Source of the DNA: a virus
Length of the DNA: 64,000 bases
Reading direction: 5' to 3' (one strand)
Virus record (IMG/VR): IMGVR_UViG_3300005613_000009
Span: 1-64,000 of that record
The position numbers and the translations under genes were made by a program. Below the pieces are notes generated by a model. It was not told the origin of the DNA. It ran no database searches and saw only the letters and a list, made by a program, of their open reading frames with translations. Shown in pieces: positions 52,776-61,774 of the stretch (the first letter of the stretch is position 1; every line of letters starts with the position of its first letter).

Positions 52776-52949
52776 CTACTTTTTTAATATTTTATTGGCG
52801 ACATCCACACCGCTATTATATACCGTAACCCATGCATAATTTCTTTCATTGATCCTGTTAAATGATCGTTTGTAAACAAAGACCTCGTAAAAACCCAAGA
52901 CAAATGCAAAGAATAAACTATTTTGAATTTGATAGAATATCTTACTCAT
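52776..52949 (-). CDS. Small protein with hydrophobic segment
   Basis: 57 residues from the ATG at 52949. MSKIFYQIQNSLFFAFVLGF includes a short hydrophobic stretch that might be one membrane segment, followed by a basic region. Overlaps the stop of the DnaC-like gene by 8 bases. Not recognised. Confidence 0.5.
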   Translation of the reverse strand: MSKIFYQIQNSLFFAFVLGFYEVFVYKRSFNRINERNYAWVTVYNSGVDVANKILKK

Positions 52950-53826
52950 TGTTTTTTCTCTTTCGATAATCTGTACCATTAAAGTAAATTACATCTGTCA
53001 TATCGGCAAGACGTGATGCTGTTCGTTCATCAATCTTCTGAGCAATTTCCATGAGACTAAGATTTGTAGTTATAATTACTGGGGATAGATTGTTATCGCG
53101 TTCACTAATAATATAGTTGACAATTTGACGATTCCATTCAGTGGTTTTCTCTATTCCAAAATCGTCTAATACTAGAAAAGGATGTGTTGCATATTCTTTA
53201 AGGTAATATTCCTCTGTTTCATGTTTATTAGCTCCATTGCTAAATGCACGTCTAATTTTCAAGAAGAGGTCAGGCATCGAAGTAAACAACCCTTGATTAC
53301 CTTTTAGAATATTTTCTCTTAATATTGAAACAGCAAGATGTGTTTTCCCAGTTCCGCATGGCCCATAGAGATATAGTCCCTTATCGAAATACTCTTTAAG
53401 CGTATAATTATAGCAAAAATCAACATTTGATCTATTACCTCTATAAACTTGAAAGTTTGCAAAAGAGCATGCCAAATACTTTATTGGAACCCCTGCCTTT
53501 TTAAGATATTTTTCAGTATTTATTCGAATATCGTTTATGTGATCACACCTACTGCAGCATTTTGTTTCATTATTGTAATTAATAAACTGCCATTTTTTAT
53601 CGGTTGGATTCCACTCGCTTGAAATAACTTTTCGGCATTGTTTACATAATATATCTGATGGTTGTAAACCTCTAGTTCCTTGTTGTTTTTCTTTAATTCT
53701 ATCTACAATTCGACGATAATATGTGCTTTGTCCATCTTTATTTGGTTTTGATACAGGTAGACTCCTTTTGATTAATGATATGCTTGGTTTATTAATTAAA
53801 TTTCGGTAAAAATATAATTCATTCAT
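52942..53826 (-). CDS. DnaC-like helicase loader/AAA ATPase
   Basis: 294 residues. An N-terminal zinc finger (C61, C64, C90 or C91, C94) precedes a DnaC/IstB-type AAA domain: Walker A GPCGTGKT (155-162), Walker B VLDDFG (~204-209) and TTNLSLMEIAQKIDERTASR as sensor and arginine finger. This is the layout of DnaC-type helicase loaders. IstB of insertion sequences is similar, but there is no transposase nearby. Start overlaps the stop of the upstream gene (ATGA). Confidence 0.85.
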   Translation of the reverse strand: MNELYFYRNLINKPSISLIKRSLPVSKPNKDGQSTYYRRIVDRIKEKQQGTRGLQPSDILCKQCRKVISSEWNPTDKKWQFINYNNETKCCSRCDHINDIRINTEKYLKKAGVPIKYLACSFANFQVYRGNRSNVDFCYNYTLKEYFDKGLYLYGPCGTGKTHLAVSILRENILKGNQGLFTSMPDLFLKIRRAFSNGANKHETEEYYLKEYATHPFLVLDDFGIEKTTEWNRQIVNYIISERDNNLSPVIITTNLSLMEIAQKIDERTASRLADMTDVIYFNGTDYRKRKNNE

Positions 53827-54134
53827 GAATAAACCTTATCTTTAAGTGGATTAGAGTCTAAAATATCTTCAGGCGTCCATCCGTTTTGATGAAAAAATTT
53901 CCTAACTGCCTCACACTTTACCATAACTAATGTCTTTTTTTCTGATGCGATATAAACAATGTTTTCTGCATAAAGATCAACACCATTCATGCCTGTAAGC
54001 AATGTAATAACCTGCTCTTTCTTTTTGCTTTTTAGTTTCAATACAAATCTTGGATCAAGTGGTATATCTTCTATTGCATAGTTCATCTCAGCGTTAACAC
54101 ATACTGTAGCTAAATCTTTTAATTTAAAACTCAT
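53823..54134 (-). CDS. Hypothetical protein in the replication module
   Basis: 103 residues from the ATG at 54134, chosen because AAAGGAG lies just upstream; a longer form to 54203 would overlap the annealing-protein gene. A compact alpha/beta sequence (VLKLKSKKKEQVITLLTGMN, NIVYIASEKKTLVMVKC) ends NGWTPEDILDSNPLKDKVYS. Not recognised. Coupled to the DnaC-like gene. Confidence 0.65.
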   Translation of the reverse strand: MSFKLKDLATVCVNAEMNYAIEDIPLDPRFVLKLKSKKKEQVITLLTGMNGVDLYAENIVYIASEKKTLVMVKCEAVRKFFHQNGWTPEDILDSNPLKDKVYS

Positions 54135-54153
54135 TGAATTTAAGCTCCTTTGA

Positions 54154-55074
54154 CTAGTTTGTAGCTGATTTAAGTGTTTTTTGTTTATTTCGTTCACCTT
54201 CATTAATTTTATAGATTATTGACCGATACAGGATTTCAACAGATTCCCTGTCTAAAAGATTTAATCTGTCTGGGTCCTTCCAGTCAATAGATTTATTAGT
54301 TAAAAGCTGTTGATAGAATTCATCACCAACTTGAAACCTGAAGACATTATTTATCATCGCAACCATAGAAGCCTGCGTATCCTGATCTGTGTAAGATCGC
54401 AATGTCCTATAAAAAGCAGTCTTATCATGATCTTCAATTATATCATTTACGGAATTGAAATTATATATTTTAAGCGTTGCATCGAATACCCCAGGACTGA
54501 CAATTTTCTGAAGATCAGCGATTGCATCTTGAAATTTCAAGTTTTTCTGCTTTGCTGAAGTTAATACATGAACATTGTTCGGAGGATTTTTAGGTTGTAA
54601 TTCGCTTTTTGTGTTATCAGTAAAATATTCACGCATTTGTGCGATATATTTATTGTCGTCAAACTTTCCCATGAAAACATCTGCATTGAATCCAAGTTTC
54701 GAAATTTCTTTAGTAAACGCATCAGTTCGAACCTTTTTTACGCAGTCTTCATCTATGCCATTTTTATCCTTTATTCGAGCAGCGGATGCCATGGGAATTT
54801 CAAAACGATTATTGTCTCGTTTATACCATAATATTGCAGAATAGAACAATAAATTTATATTATCAAGAAATTGATATTGTTCATGATCAATTCCCCATGA
54901 TATACCGTACATGCCAAATTCTTTTGTTACGTTTTTTAATTGAACCTGGGCATCAATTGCTGTAAATTTACGACTTCCATACTCTACTTTCTTTGTTGTA
55001 TTAGGATCCGTTTTTTCGACTTTATTCCAAAACGCGATATTTTGGGCATTTTTATCTGTTTCATCTAATGGCAT
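54154..55074 (-). CDS. Phage annealing protein (Rad52-superfamily Sak/ERF-like)
   Basis: 306 residues. KFTAIDAQVQLKNVTKEFG, then VRTDAFTKEISKLGFNADVF and MGKFDDNKYI resemble the conserved region of ERF/Sak3-type single-strand annealing proteins of the Rad52 superfamily. The helical C-terminal ~120 residues are less conserved. It is next to a Cas4/RecB-like nuclease, as expected for a phage exonuclease/annealing pair. Confidence 0.72.
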   Translation of the reverse strand: MPLDETDKNAQNIAFWNKVEKTDPNTTKKVEYGSRKFTAIDAQVQLKNVTKEFGMYGISWGIDHEQYQFLDNINLLFYSAILWYKRDNNRFEIPMASAARIKDKNGIDEDCVKKVRTDAFTKEISKLGFNADVFMGKFDDNKYIAQMREYFTDNTKSELQPKNPPNNVHVLTSAKQKNLKFQDAIADLQKIVSPGVFDATLKIYNFNSVNDIIEDHDKTAFYRTLRSYTDQDTQASMVAMINNVFRFQVGDEFYQQLLTNKSIDWKDPDRLNLLDRESVEILYRSIIYKINEGERNKQKTLKSATN

Positions 55075-55100
55075 TTTCCTGCTCCTTTCTTTTGTGATAC

Positions 55101-56075
55101 CTATGCTACTTTTTTCATAACATATTTTTCTCTGGCACGTAGATCCATTTGCCTACAGCTATCTGATACCTCACAGTATTGTTTACATCTTTGACCATTC
55201 CATGATTCCCAGGCATTGCATTCTCTGACCCAATTATCCCTAAATGCCTGATCAACTTCTGCCTGAAGTTTATTGTAAAAATTTAAAACTTCTTCATCAG
55301 GCAAGATAGGGATAGGAATGATATAAAGATTTTTATCAATACCACGACTTTTGGCTATGTATGTATTACCATCTCTGACAACTGCCTGAACCTGGATTCT
55401 GGATATCTTAAAACCTATCCTTTCGAAAAAGATCCTGTATCTATTGAGCTGTAACGATACTTCTTTTAAATCGGCTTTTTCAGGATTACATTCATATCGT
55501 GACAACATCTTGGGTTTGCCCTTGTTCTTGCCTGTTTTGAGTAAAACTGGTTTATTGTTGATGTCTAACATCGGCCTTTGTGTTTTAACAATGCCAAGAC
55601 TGGATGCAACCTTAAAACTACCCCATGTTTTATAGTCTGTTAGTATGTATTTATCGTTGCTTGCTTCGTCTAATTCGAGTACATCTGCAATACCACGCAT
55701 TTGTTCATCACTAAGTTTTTCTTCTGACAAAACATTATGTGTATACTGGTGGATTGAAAGCTTTTCGTGTGTAGACGTACCAAAGGCTGCAAAAGTTCGA
55801 TCGTTTGGATCAATTGCGTAATCCGTTGTTGCTTTAAGGTACAACAATCGAGGACCAGTGCCTGCTGCTGATGGTGAAACACCATTCCATTTGCGATCAT
55901 AACCTATAAGCCTGAGATACGGCAAAGTTGCACAACGCTCAATCATTTGACATCCATTAGGCTTCAAGCAGTCATTGATCGGAATTTGATGCTTTTCGTC
56001 TTGCCAGACAAAATTCTTAGCACGATAACTGGCTTTATACCATCCAGGTTGACATATAAACCATTTTGCTGGCAT
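55101..56075 (-). CDS. Cas4/RecB-like PD-(D/E)XK nuclease with Cys cluster
   Basis: 324 residues. H103, D131 and TDYKT (D147, K149) give the RecB/Cas4 nuclease signature. Cys 286, 297, 301 and 307 (CKQYC then C) form a probable iron-sulfur cluster, with an N-terminal Cys (42 or 48) as partner. The pattern is of a 5'-3' exonuclease as in Cas4 and AddB. Paired with the annealing protein it would form a recombination unit. No cas genes were seen. Confidence 0.8.
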   Translation of the reverse strand: MPAKWFICQPGWYKASYRAKNFVWQDEKHQIPINDCLKPNGCQMIERCATLPYLRLIGYDRKWNGVSPSAAGTGPRLLYLKATTDYAIDPNDRTFAAFGTSTHEKLSIHQYTHNVLSEEKLSDEQMRGIADVLELDEASNDKYILTDYKTWGSFKVASSLGIVKTQRPMLDINNKPVLLKTGKNKGKPKMLSRYECNPEKADLKEVSLQLNRYRIFFERIGFKISRIQVQAVVRDGNTYIAKSRGIDKNLYIIPIPILPDEEVLNFYNKLQAEVDQAFRDNWVRECNAWESWNGQRCKQYCEVSDSCRQMDLRAREKYVMKKVA

Positions 56076-56133
56076 GTTAATTCTCCACTAAAGATATTTA
56101 CAATTTCTATTGTTAATAATAAATTCATAAAAA

Positions 56134-56147
56134 AACAGATGAAAAAA
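56134..56147. repeat. Recurrent AACAGATGAAAAAA motif, copy 3
   Basis: In the gap between the 53-residue gene and the nuclease gene, 59 bases before the nuclease start. One base differs from the other copies. Confidence 0.5.
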
Positions 56148-56162
56148 TGAACAGACAAACTT

Positions 56163-56324
56163 TTATTCATTTTTGTTTGGTTTATCACATTCAACAACTT
56201 CATAATGATTTTCAGGATGCATCTCGCACATTTGATCGTATTCAATATTTGCTTCATGTAGATTTTTGAAAATATCAGGTTCATCAGGTTCAACAGGAAT
56301 ATAGCAATCTAATCGATAAAACAT
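56163..56324 (-). CDS. Small acidic protein
   Basis: 53 residues. MFYRLDCYIPVEPDEPDIFK then HEANIEYDQMCEMHPENHYE. It has an AGAGGT ribosome binding site and no overlap with neighbours. Not recognised. Confidence 0.6.
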   Translation of the reverse strand: MFYRLDCYIPVEPDEPDIFKNLHEANIEYDQMCEMHPENHYEVVECDKPNKNE

Positions 56325-56403
56325 TTTTTATACCTCTTTTATATTATAAATATATCAACAACACTGGGCCGAATACCTGTCAAAATAATTACTTTATTTA
56401 GCT

Positions 56404-56841
56404 CTAAGCTGGCATATTGATTGTTATTTTTTTCCATCCAGGCTTACTTTTCAACGTTTCTTTTGTCCATGTTCGGTTTTTGGATTTACATGTTAATTCT
56501 GTTTTTGCAATTCCATATGCCTGTTTCAAGAGACCACCGCTCTCACCAACCTTTTCGTTCAATCGACCACCTTTCCAGAAATCGTATAACAATTTCCATT
56601 TATTGTTCTTTTTAACAACACCTATTTCATAACTATATCCGGGAATATGGATTGCGTGGGAACAATGACCCATATCCTCCTCTGTAAATCCTTCGGGTAA
56701 TGGGTAATCACCAACATAACTACCAAACCATCCGAAATGTTTTTGTCCTTGTCGAAACTCCCATTTTTGATTTTTGCACATATGTTTGAGAGCATCGATA
56801 TCGTAATTTTCATTTGGATCTATTGTCATCACATGGCTCAT
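56404..56841 (-). CDS. DUF1257-like protein (Ycf35-type)
   Basis: 145 residues. It starts MSHVMTIDPN, like the MSHF opening of DUF1257/Ycf35 proteins, then IDALKHMCKNQKWEF and a beta-rich middle (GYSYEIGVVKKNNKWKLLYD). The C-terminus is basic (KSKPGWKKITINMPA). GGAGGAG ribosome binding site. Linked by memory of the family to DUF2997 and Ycf46-like AAA genes, both present here. Confidence 0.7.
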   Translation of the reverse strand: MSHVMTIDPNENYDIDALKHMCKNQKWEFRQGQKHFGWFGSYVGDYPLPEGFTEEDMGHCSHAIHIPGYSYEIGVVKKNNKWKLLYDFWKGGRLNEKVGESGGLLKQAYGIAKTELTCKSKNRTWTKETLKSKPGWKKITINMPA

Positions 56842-56911
56842 CGGGCTCCTCCATTTTGTATTATTAATATTTTATGGTTTATCTGCGTTAGATGATTTTG
56901 CCCTATTTTTT

Positions 56912-57130
56912 TTATCCACATAGCATAGAAGCATTAACTCCGAATTTAGCTGCTTTTTGATTGGCTTCAGCGTTTCTCATGAACCATTCAATTTTATGTT
57001 TTGTATCTTTTTCAGTTCCAAGAGCCTCAGCTAAAAACTTTGTTGCATCCTCGCAACTCTTCCCTTTATATCCATGAGCTTCTATCTGAATTTGGCCTTC
57101 TGGACCAAACATTACAGTAATTTTTTTCAT
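56912..57130 (-). CDS. DUF2997-like protein
   Basis: 72 residues. MKKITVMFGPEGQIQIEAHG then KGKSCEDATKFLAEALG matches the DUF2997 family pattern (strand-strand-helix with a G-x-x-C-x-x-A-T core). It lies 70 bases upstream of the DUF1257-like gene. GGGAGGG ribosome binding site. The function of the family is not established. Confidence 0.78.
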   Translation of the reverse strand: MKKITVMFGPEGQIQIEAHGYKGKSCEDATKFLAEALGTEKDTKHKIEWFMRNAEANQKAAKFGVNASMLCG

Positions 57131-57171
57131 ATTCCCTCCCGTTATAATATTTGATTATAGTTAAAGCATAA

Positions 57172-57381
57172 TTATTTACCTTTCTTCTCAGATTCATTTT
57201 TAATCTGTGGATAACGATGAATCTGTGTTTTATGCAGACGTTTAATTTTGCCATTGGCAATTTGGATTTTGATGTAATTTTTGTATTTACCTTTTGGAAT
57301 GATGGTATACTTGACAAAATATATCCACCTGTCTCCATCCCAAGCAAACCCTGGTTCTATTTTTTGCTTTTTTTTTCTCAT
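57172..57381 (-). CDS. Small basic protein
   Basis: 69 residues, strongly basic at both ends (MRKKKQKIEPGF and KNESEKKGK), with a beta-rich centre (RWIYFVKYTIIPKGKYKNYI). GGGAGAGGG ribosome binding site. Not recognised; nucleic acid binding is possible from charge only. Confidence 0.6.
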   Translation of the reverse strand: MRKKKQKIEPGFAWDGDRWIYFVKYTIIPKGKYKNYIKIQIANGKIKRLHKTQIHRYPQIKNESEKKGK

Positions 57382-57425
57382 CCCTCTCCCTTGTTAATAA
57401 ATAAACAGTTGAAGAATCACAGAAA

Positions 57426-57439
57426 AACAAATAAAAAAA
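57426..57439. repeat. Recurrent AACAAATAAAAAAA motif, copy 4 (variant)
   Basis: Directly after the helicase stop and 45 bases before the next start. AACAAAT replaces AACAGAT. Confidence 0.45.
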
Positions 57440-57446
57440 TCAAAAA

Positions 57447-59723
57447 TCAGAAAAGCGAAAGTTGAGCAACAACTGGTCTTTTTGCCTCCGTTATCATTTT
57501 GTCCAACTCGTCTTGCGTAACTTCGACATGTGTAACTTTCTTTTTTCGTTTACCTACATACTCAGTAAATCTGACCTTGACGATACAATTTCCAATCTGT
57601 TCCATGCTAGATTCCATTTTAAGGACTTTATCTTCATTTGGAATCTCACAATTTTCAATATTTAGAGTGTTTCCTGTTTGACATACCGGTTTTCCATTTA
57701 TTTCACCATTGCTCAACAATTGCTCTGACTTAACTTCGCTTTTTCGATAACTAATCCATAAATCTTTTAGTGATCCATCTTTATATTTAACGTTTTCAAT
57801 AAGCATTTTTGCAAGTTCTTTAGCGAGGTTATTCCCTCCGATATTTGCCATAGCATTTAAACCTTGATCGCTAAGATCTCCCTCAACGCTCATACTTGAC
57901 ATTAATTTATTTGCCATGAGTTGCAATAATTTTGACTGCATAGTCCCAGTATAAACAAAAAAGTATACGTGGACCGGATTTTTCTGTGGAATACGCCAAG
58001 ACCTTCTTGATGCTTGTCGTAAAGTATAAGTACTTAGTGGAATTTGGTAAAAAATAATGGTAGGGAAATCCATAAGATCCATGCCGACTTCAACCTTGCG
58101 AGGATTAGTTAAAACTACATCAACACCTTGATTCACCCACCCTTGAATGATTTCAGCTCGTTTTTCTGTGTTACCACTTTTCAAAACCTTAATTCTAACC
58201 CCTTTTTCTTCGAGGATTTCAATTAATCGATCACTAATATCGGTTTCGCCCGAACTTTCATAATAAAGAAGAACCCTGCGACCGATTTGTTTTTCATTTA
58301 AAACAATTTCTGCAAGTTGTTCTTCTTTTGGCATAATACCATCCACTGGTTTCCCGGTTGCAACCACCTCATTAGTATATGGATGAGTAACAATAATACC
58401 ATTTTGGATACGTTCTGTATATGTAAGAAGAGAATTTATATAGCTCCCTAATAAAGAATTGTCTCCTGTCGCCAAAGCATTAAGTAACGCTTTTTTAAGT
58501 TCATCCTCAAAATTTTTGTATGCTTTTGCCATCATCGGATCCATTTCTAATTCGATGATTTTTTCGTCATACGTTTGAAGACTGTTTATACAATCTGAAA
58601 GCTGCATAAATACGCAGTGCGGTAACAGCATATTGGTGATCATTACAGGATTAATACCGGGTTTTTCTTTAATATACGTTCTTTTCTTTGACTGAACAAC
58701 AAGGCCATCTTCCTGCTCTGCAAGTTTGATTTTCTCCAATGTACCGTAACGCTCAATGAATTTTCTTGGGGAACCCCATTTGTTGCCGTCCTGATTCATT
58801 ACCTTTGGATGTGTTCTGTATAGTAAATTGTAGACATCTGATGCATAACCACCAACAAGTGTTCCTGTAAGACAAAGAGTATATTTACAGGCCGATGCCA
58901 AAGCACCAAATGCGTATCCTTGCCCTGAATGATTTTTGAATTGATGAACTTCATCTGCGATTAGTAAGTCAAAAAATCCATTCATACGATTATTGATAAA
59001 TTTTGCAGGAATAACACGCCTAAAGCCTGGCTTGGAATTATCAGGTTGCCACAGTTGCTCACCACATCTGACACATCTGTATTTTCGTTTAAATCGTTTT
59101 TGTTTATTACGCTGCCATATGTCAACAGGTACATCATCTTGGTCCAAAACAATTTTGTTGCATCTCGGACAATGCCATGTTTGAAAACCATGCTTATTTA
59201 CCTTAATGACTGCAGCAGGCCGCCATGGGGCACCTATCTTAGCCCTTTCCCGACCAATGACATAAAACTCAAGGGTCGTGGGTTGCTTTGTTTTTGATAT
59301 CCGAATCAATTCTTTTGTGACATTTTTGGTGTTTAAATTGACAACTTTTACATTCGAGATAGTCTCACGGATTTCTGTAATCCACTTTTTTACAATTGTT
59401 GGCGGACATAAAACCAATACCCTTTTTACACCCATAGTACGATTCATTAACTTTGCAACACCGATAGACATTATAGTTTTACCGGTTCCACATTCTGCAA
59501 CCATATACAAACCATGATTGTTTATTGAAAATGACTTGTAACATGCTTTTATGATTTCAGCCTGTGGAGGAAAAGGTCGTTTTTTCATCTGACTGATTTG
59601 GATGTCGAGTTCCGGATCATTATCTTTCAATGGATCATGAACAACTTTAAGCGTTTTTACAACTTTGTTAGCCAAACTTTCGCCATAATCAACCAAAAAC
59701 TCTTTGAGTGCCAATTCCGGCAT
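57447..59723 (-). CDS. SNF2/DEAD-type DNA helicase with zinc ribbon
   Basis: 758 residues. Walker A ECGTGKT (77-83), DEVH motif II (~254-257) and the C-terminal helicase motifs (NPRKVEVGMDLMDFPTII, QASRRSWRI near residue 568) define a superfamily 2 helicase. Two CxxC pairs (~186 and ~218) form an inserted zinc ribbon. The SNF2-like C-terminal layout suggests a translocase in replication or recombination. Good ribosome binding site. Ends 66 bases before the next start. Confidence 0.9.
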   Translation of the reverse strand: MPELALKEFLVDYGESLANKVVKTLKVVHDPLKDNDPELDIQISQMKKRPFPPQAEIIKACYKSFSINNHGLYMVAECGTGKTIMSIGVAKLMNRTMGVKRVLVLCPPTIVKKWITEIRETISNVKVVNLNTKNVTKELIRISKTKQPTTLEFYVIGRERAKIGAPWRPAAVIKVNKHGFQTWHCPRCNKIVLDQDDVPVDIWQRNKQKRFKRKYRCVRCGEQLWQPDNSKPGFRRVIPAKFINNRMNGFFDLLIADEVHQFKNHSGQGYAFGALASACKYTLCLTGTLVGGYASDVYNLLYRTHPKVMNQDGNKWGSPRKFIERYGTLEKIKLAEQEDGLVVQSKKRTYIKEKPGINPVMITNMLLPHCVFMQLSDCINSLQTYDEKIIELEMDPMMAKAYKNFEDELKKALLNALATGDNSLLGSYINSLLTYTERIQNGIIVTHPYTNEVVATGKPVDGIMPKEEQLAEIVLNEKQIGRRVLLYYESSGETDISDRLIEILEEKGVRIKVLKSGNTEKRAEIIQGWVNQGVDVVLTNPRKVEVGMDLMDFPTIIFYQIPLSTYTLRQASRRSWRIPQKNPVHVYFFVYTGTMQSKLLQLMANKLMSSMSVEGDLSDQGLNAMANIGGNNLAKELAKMLIENVKYKDGSLKDLWISYRKSEVKSEQLLSNGEINGKPVCQTGNTLNIENCEIPNEDKVLKMESSMEQIGNCIVKVRFTEYVGKRKKKVTHVEVTQDELDKMITEAKRPVVAQLSLF

Positions 59724-59734
59724 AACAATAACTC

Positions 59735-60226
59735 CTAATGGAAATAAATTTCACCTTCAAAATTGTCCGTTTTAATCATTTCTGTCAACGTGGAGATAAA
59801 TTGTTTGAAATTCAAATATTCTTCAGGAATAGATGTTTCATTCAATTTAATAAAATCATCGGAATAGATAACGAATGAAGAATCATGTGGATTTACGTCT
59901 ATATCAATCTCTTTTGAATCAAGAAATTTTCTAAGTTTTTCTGTGATAACATAATGAGGTAAATAAACATCTAAAGTTGTTTTATATGATGTTTTAAAAT
60001 CTATTTTGGTACAAAGATGAATTTCGGCGATATGTTTATGCATTAGATTTAGATCTTCTTGTGTAGCTGTTACTTTAAGCCATTTTTCAAATTTTGAAGA
60101 TGTAAAAATATCATATTCACCGGTGTGAGGAAGACAATCACGCCACATTCCAAGCAAAACACCTTTTTGGGATTCAGATAATGTTTCTATACCATTTTTT
60201 ATTAACAGATAAGATATGTTATACAT
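59735..60226 (-). CDS. Hypothetical protein
   Basis: 163 residues, not recognised. A helical N-terminus (LSESQKGVLLGMWRDCLPHT) is followed by a charged alpha/beta region. AGGAGGAG ribosome binding site is strong. It lies 11 bases upstream of the helicase gene, so it is probably cotranscribed with it. Confidence 0.6.
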   Translation of the reverse strand: MYNISYLLIKNGIETLSESQKGVLLGMWRDCLPHTGEYDIFTSSKFEKWLKVTATQEDLNLMHKHIAEIHLCTKIDFKTSYKTTLDVYLPHYVITEKLRKFLDSKEIDIDVNPHDSSFVIYSDDFIKLNETSIPEEYLNFKQFISTLTEMIKTDNFEGEIYFH

Positions 60227-60251
60227 AGTAATTCTCCTCCTTTATTTATTT

Positions 60252-60701
60252 TCATTCAATATAGTTTTTTGCTTTAGTTCTTTGTGCAATACTAATTTTT
60301 ATATCCGGATCAAGATCAGCAAAATTATATTCAATGCCGTCCTTATAAACCCGAGCCTTAATACAACATCCGACATTAAACCCCATTACCTCTTCAACAA
60401 CTTTTTTATCTATTCGGGCCTGTTCGATAAAATATTTCGATAAACCACAAATAGCCTTGTTTCCTTCGAAGTAAAGACCTGGGCATAACTTATATTTGTC
60501 AATATCGTAAATTTTCATCCCAACTGGACAAGTTTCGACTAAGCAACACATCCCACATCGACAACATTTTTGTGGATATTTCTGGTTATGTGATGTTGGT
60601 TTTTCTTTTGAAACATTGTATGAATTCGGTGCTATTTGCATGAATCTTATCTGTGATAATTTCATTGAGTCTTCCATCGTTAAATCTAACAATGTATCCA
60701 T
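60252..60701 (-). CDS. Cys-rich YkgJ-like protein
   Basis: 149 residues from an ATG at 60701, chosen because AGGAGA is placed 7 bases before it; the start overlaps the 3' end of the upstream gene by 116 bases. KCCRCGMCCLVETCPVGM (C46, C47, C49, C52, C53, C58) resembles the YkgJ-type metal or iron-sulfur binding cluster; further Cys at CPGLYF, CGLSK and GCCIKA. Function unknown. Confidence 0.68.
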   Translation of the reverse strand: MDTLLDLTMEDSMKLSQIRFMQIAPNSYNVSKEKPTSHNQKYPQKCCRCGMCCLVETCPVGMKIYDIDKYKLCPGLYFEGNKAICGLSKYFIEQARIDKKVVEEVMGFNVGCCIKARVYKDGIEYNFADLDPDIKISIAQRTKAKNYIE

Positions 60702-61212
60702 GGACATCTCCTATTATAGTATCTAAAGGTGATAAAAAATCATCGTCATGCTTAAATATATTCCATAATGGAACAGCCCAACTGGAATCAAGTGGGAGTT
60801 CGGTGTTTTGCATATAATAAGATAAAAATAGATTTGCTACGTCCGATTCTTCTGTTATTTCATTTGATATTTTGATAAAAAAACACGATTTATCACTTAT
60901 TTCATCTTTATTCTGTTGTTCAACAATATATTTAGGATAAATAATAGACTGAAACAATCCTGAAGGAAGTTTTTTATGCTGGAAAGTGTAATTAAAATAC
61001 CCTTTGTAAAGTTCATAAGTTTTGTTATCGTTTTTTTTGATCCAGACCATAGATCTTTGTATGAATTTGGCAACTATTGCTTTCACAGCAACCTGGAACC
61101 CGGCAATAGCAATAAAATACACAATTCCATCGTATGGGTTTAAAACACAATGTGTGCAATATGCATTTATATCAGATGAAATCACTTTGCATATTTCATT
61201 ATTTTCCATCAT
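60586..61212 (-). CDS. Hypothetical protein
   Basis: 208 residues (start at 61212, or the adjacent ATG at 61209, both after AAGGTG). It has a hydrophobic stretch near residue 30 (VYFIAIAGFQVAVKAIVAKF) and a charged C-terminus that overlaps the Cys-rich gene in another frame. Two Cys near residue 20 (CTHCV). Not recognised. Confidence 0.58.
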   Translation of the reverse strand: MMENNEICKVISSDINAYCTHCVLNPYDGIVYFIAIAGFQVAVKAIVAKFIQRSMVWIKKNDNKTYELYKGYFNYTFQHKKLPSGLFQSIIYPKYIVEQQNKDEISDKSCFFIKISNEITEESDVANLFLSYYMQNTELPLDSSWAVPLWNIFKHDDDFLSPLDTIIGDVHGYIVRFNDGRLNEIITDKIHANSTEFIQCFKRKTNIT

Positions 61213-61222
61213 AAGACACCTT

Positions 61223-61747
61223 TTAAATATTGTTTACTAAAAAATGTTTAAAAATATTTGCAGTATCTTTTTTTATCTTACTTAAATCACCATTGTCTGA
61301 GAAGCTATAATATTTATCATTACCTATAATAATATGATCAAATAACTGAGCATCTACAATTTTTCCTGCTACAAAAATTGTTCTTGTAGTTTCGATATCT
61401 TCATGTGATGGTTCTACATCGCCTGAAGGATGGTTATGTGTGAGAACAAATGCAGCTGCTTTAGCAGCTAATATCTTTTTTATGATTTCTCTCATGTGGA
61501 TAATACTCCTCATGAGTGTTCCAGATGACAAAATTTCTATTGCAAGTATTTGATTCGCTGAATTTAGAAAAATCGCATACATTTTTTCCACATCATCCTC
61601 TTGTGCAAAAATTGGTTTCATAATTGAAAAAACCATTTTAGAGCATGAGATTTTTTTCCCAGGAACAGATTCTTTAATCATTTCTGCAATTTCCCCAGAT
61701 CGCAATTTTTTCCAAAAACTTGTTTGGTCGTATGTTATTGAATCCAT
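61223..61747 (-). CDS. radC: RadC-type JAB-domain protein
   Basis: 174 residues. H104-x-H106 and D117 in HNHPSGDVEPSHED give the JAB/MPN metal site of RadC proteins, preceded by the MYAIFLNSANQILAI strand. The N-terminal helix-hairpin-helix seen in longer RadC proteins is absent. Members of this family are common on mobile elements and phages; the biochemical role is not settled. Good ribosome binding site (AGGAG). Confidence 0.88.
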   Translation of the reverse strand: MDSITYDQTSFWKKLRSGEIAEMIKESVPGKKISCSKMVFSIMKPIFAQEDDVEKMYAIFLNSANQILAIEILSSGTLMRSIIHMREIIKKILAAKAAAFVLTHNHPSGDVEPSHEDIETTRTIFVAGKIVDAQLFDHIIIGNDKYYSFSDNGDLSKIKKDTANIFKHFLVNNI

Positions 61748-61774
61748 TCTAATACTCCTGTGTAAATATATTCT

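Noticed and set aside
52942-53826. IstB of an IS21-type insertion sequence
   Set aside because: No IstA transposase, no terminal inverted repeats, and the gene overlaps replication genes; a DnaC-type loader fits.
55101-56075. Cas4 as part of a CRISPR system
   Set aside because: No Cas1, Cas2, effector or array nearby; the partner is an annealing protein, so a phage recombination nuclease is the better reading.
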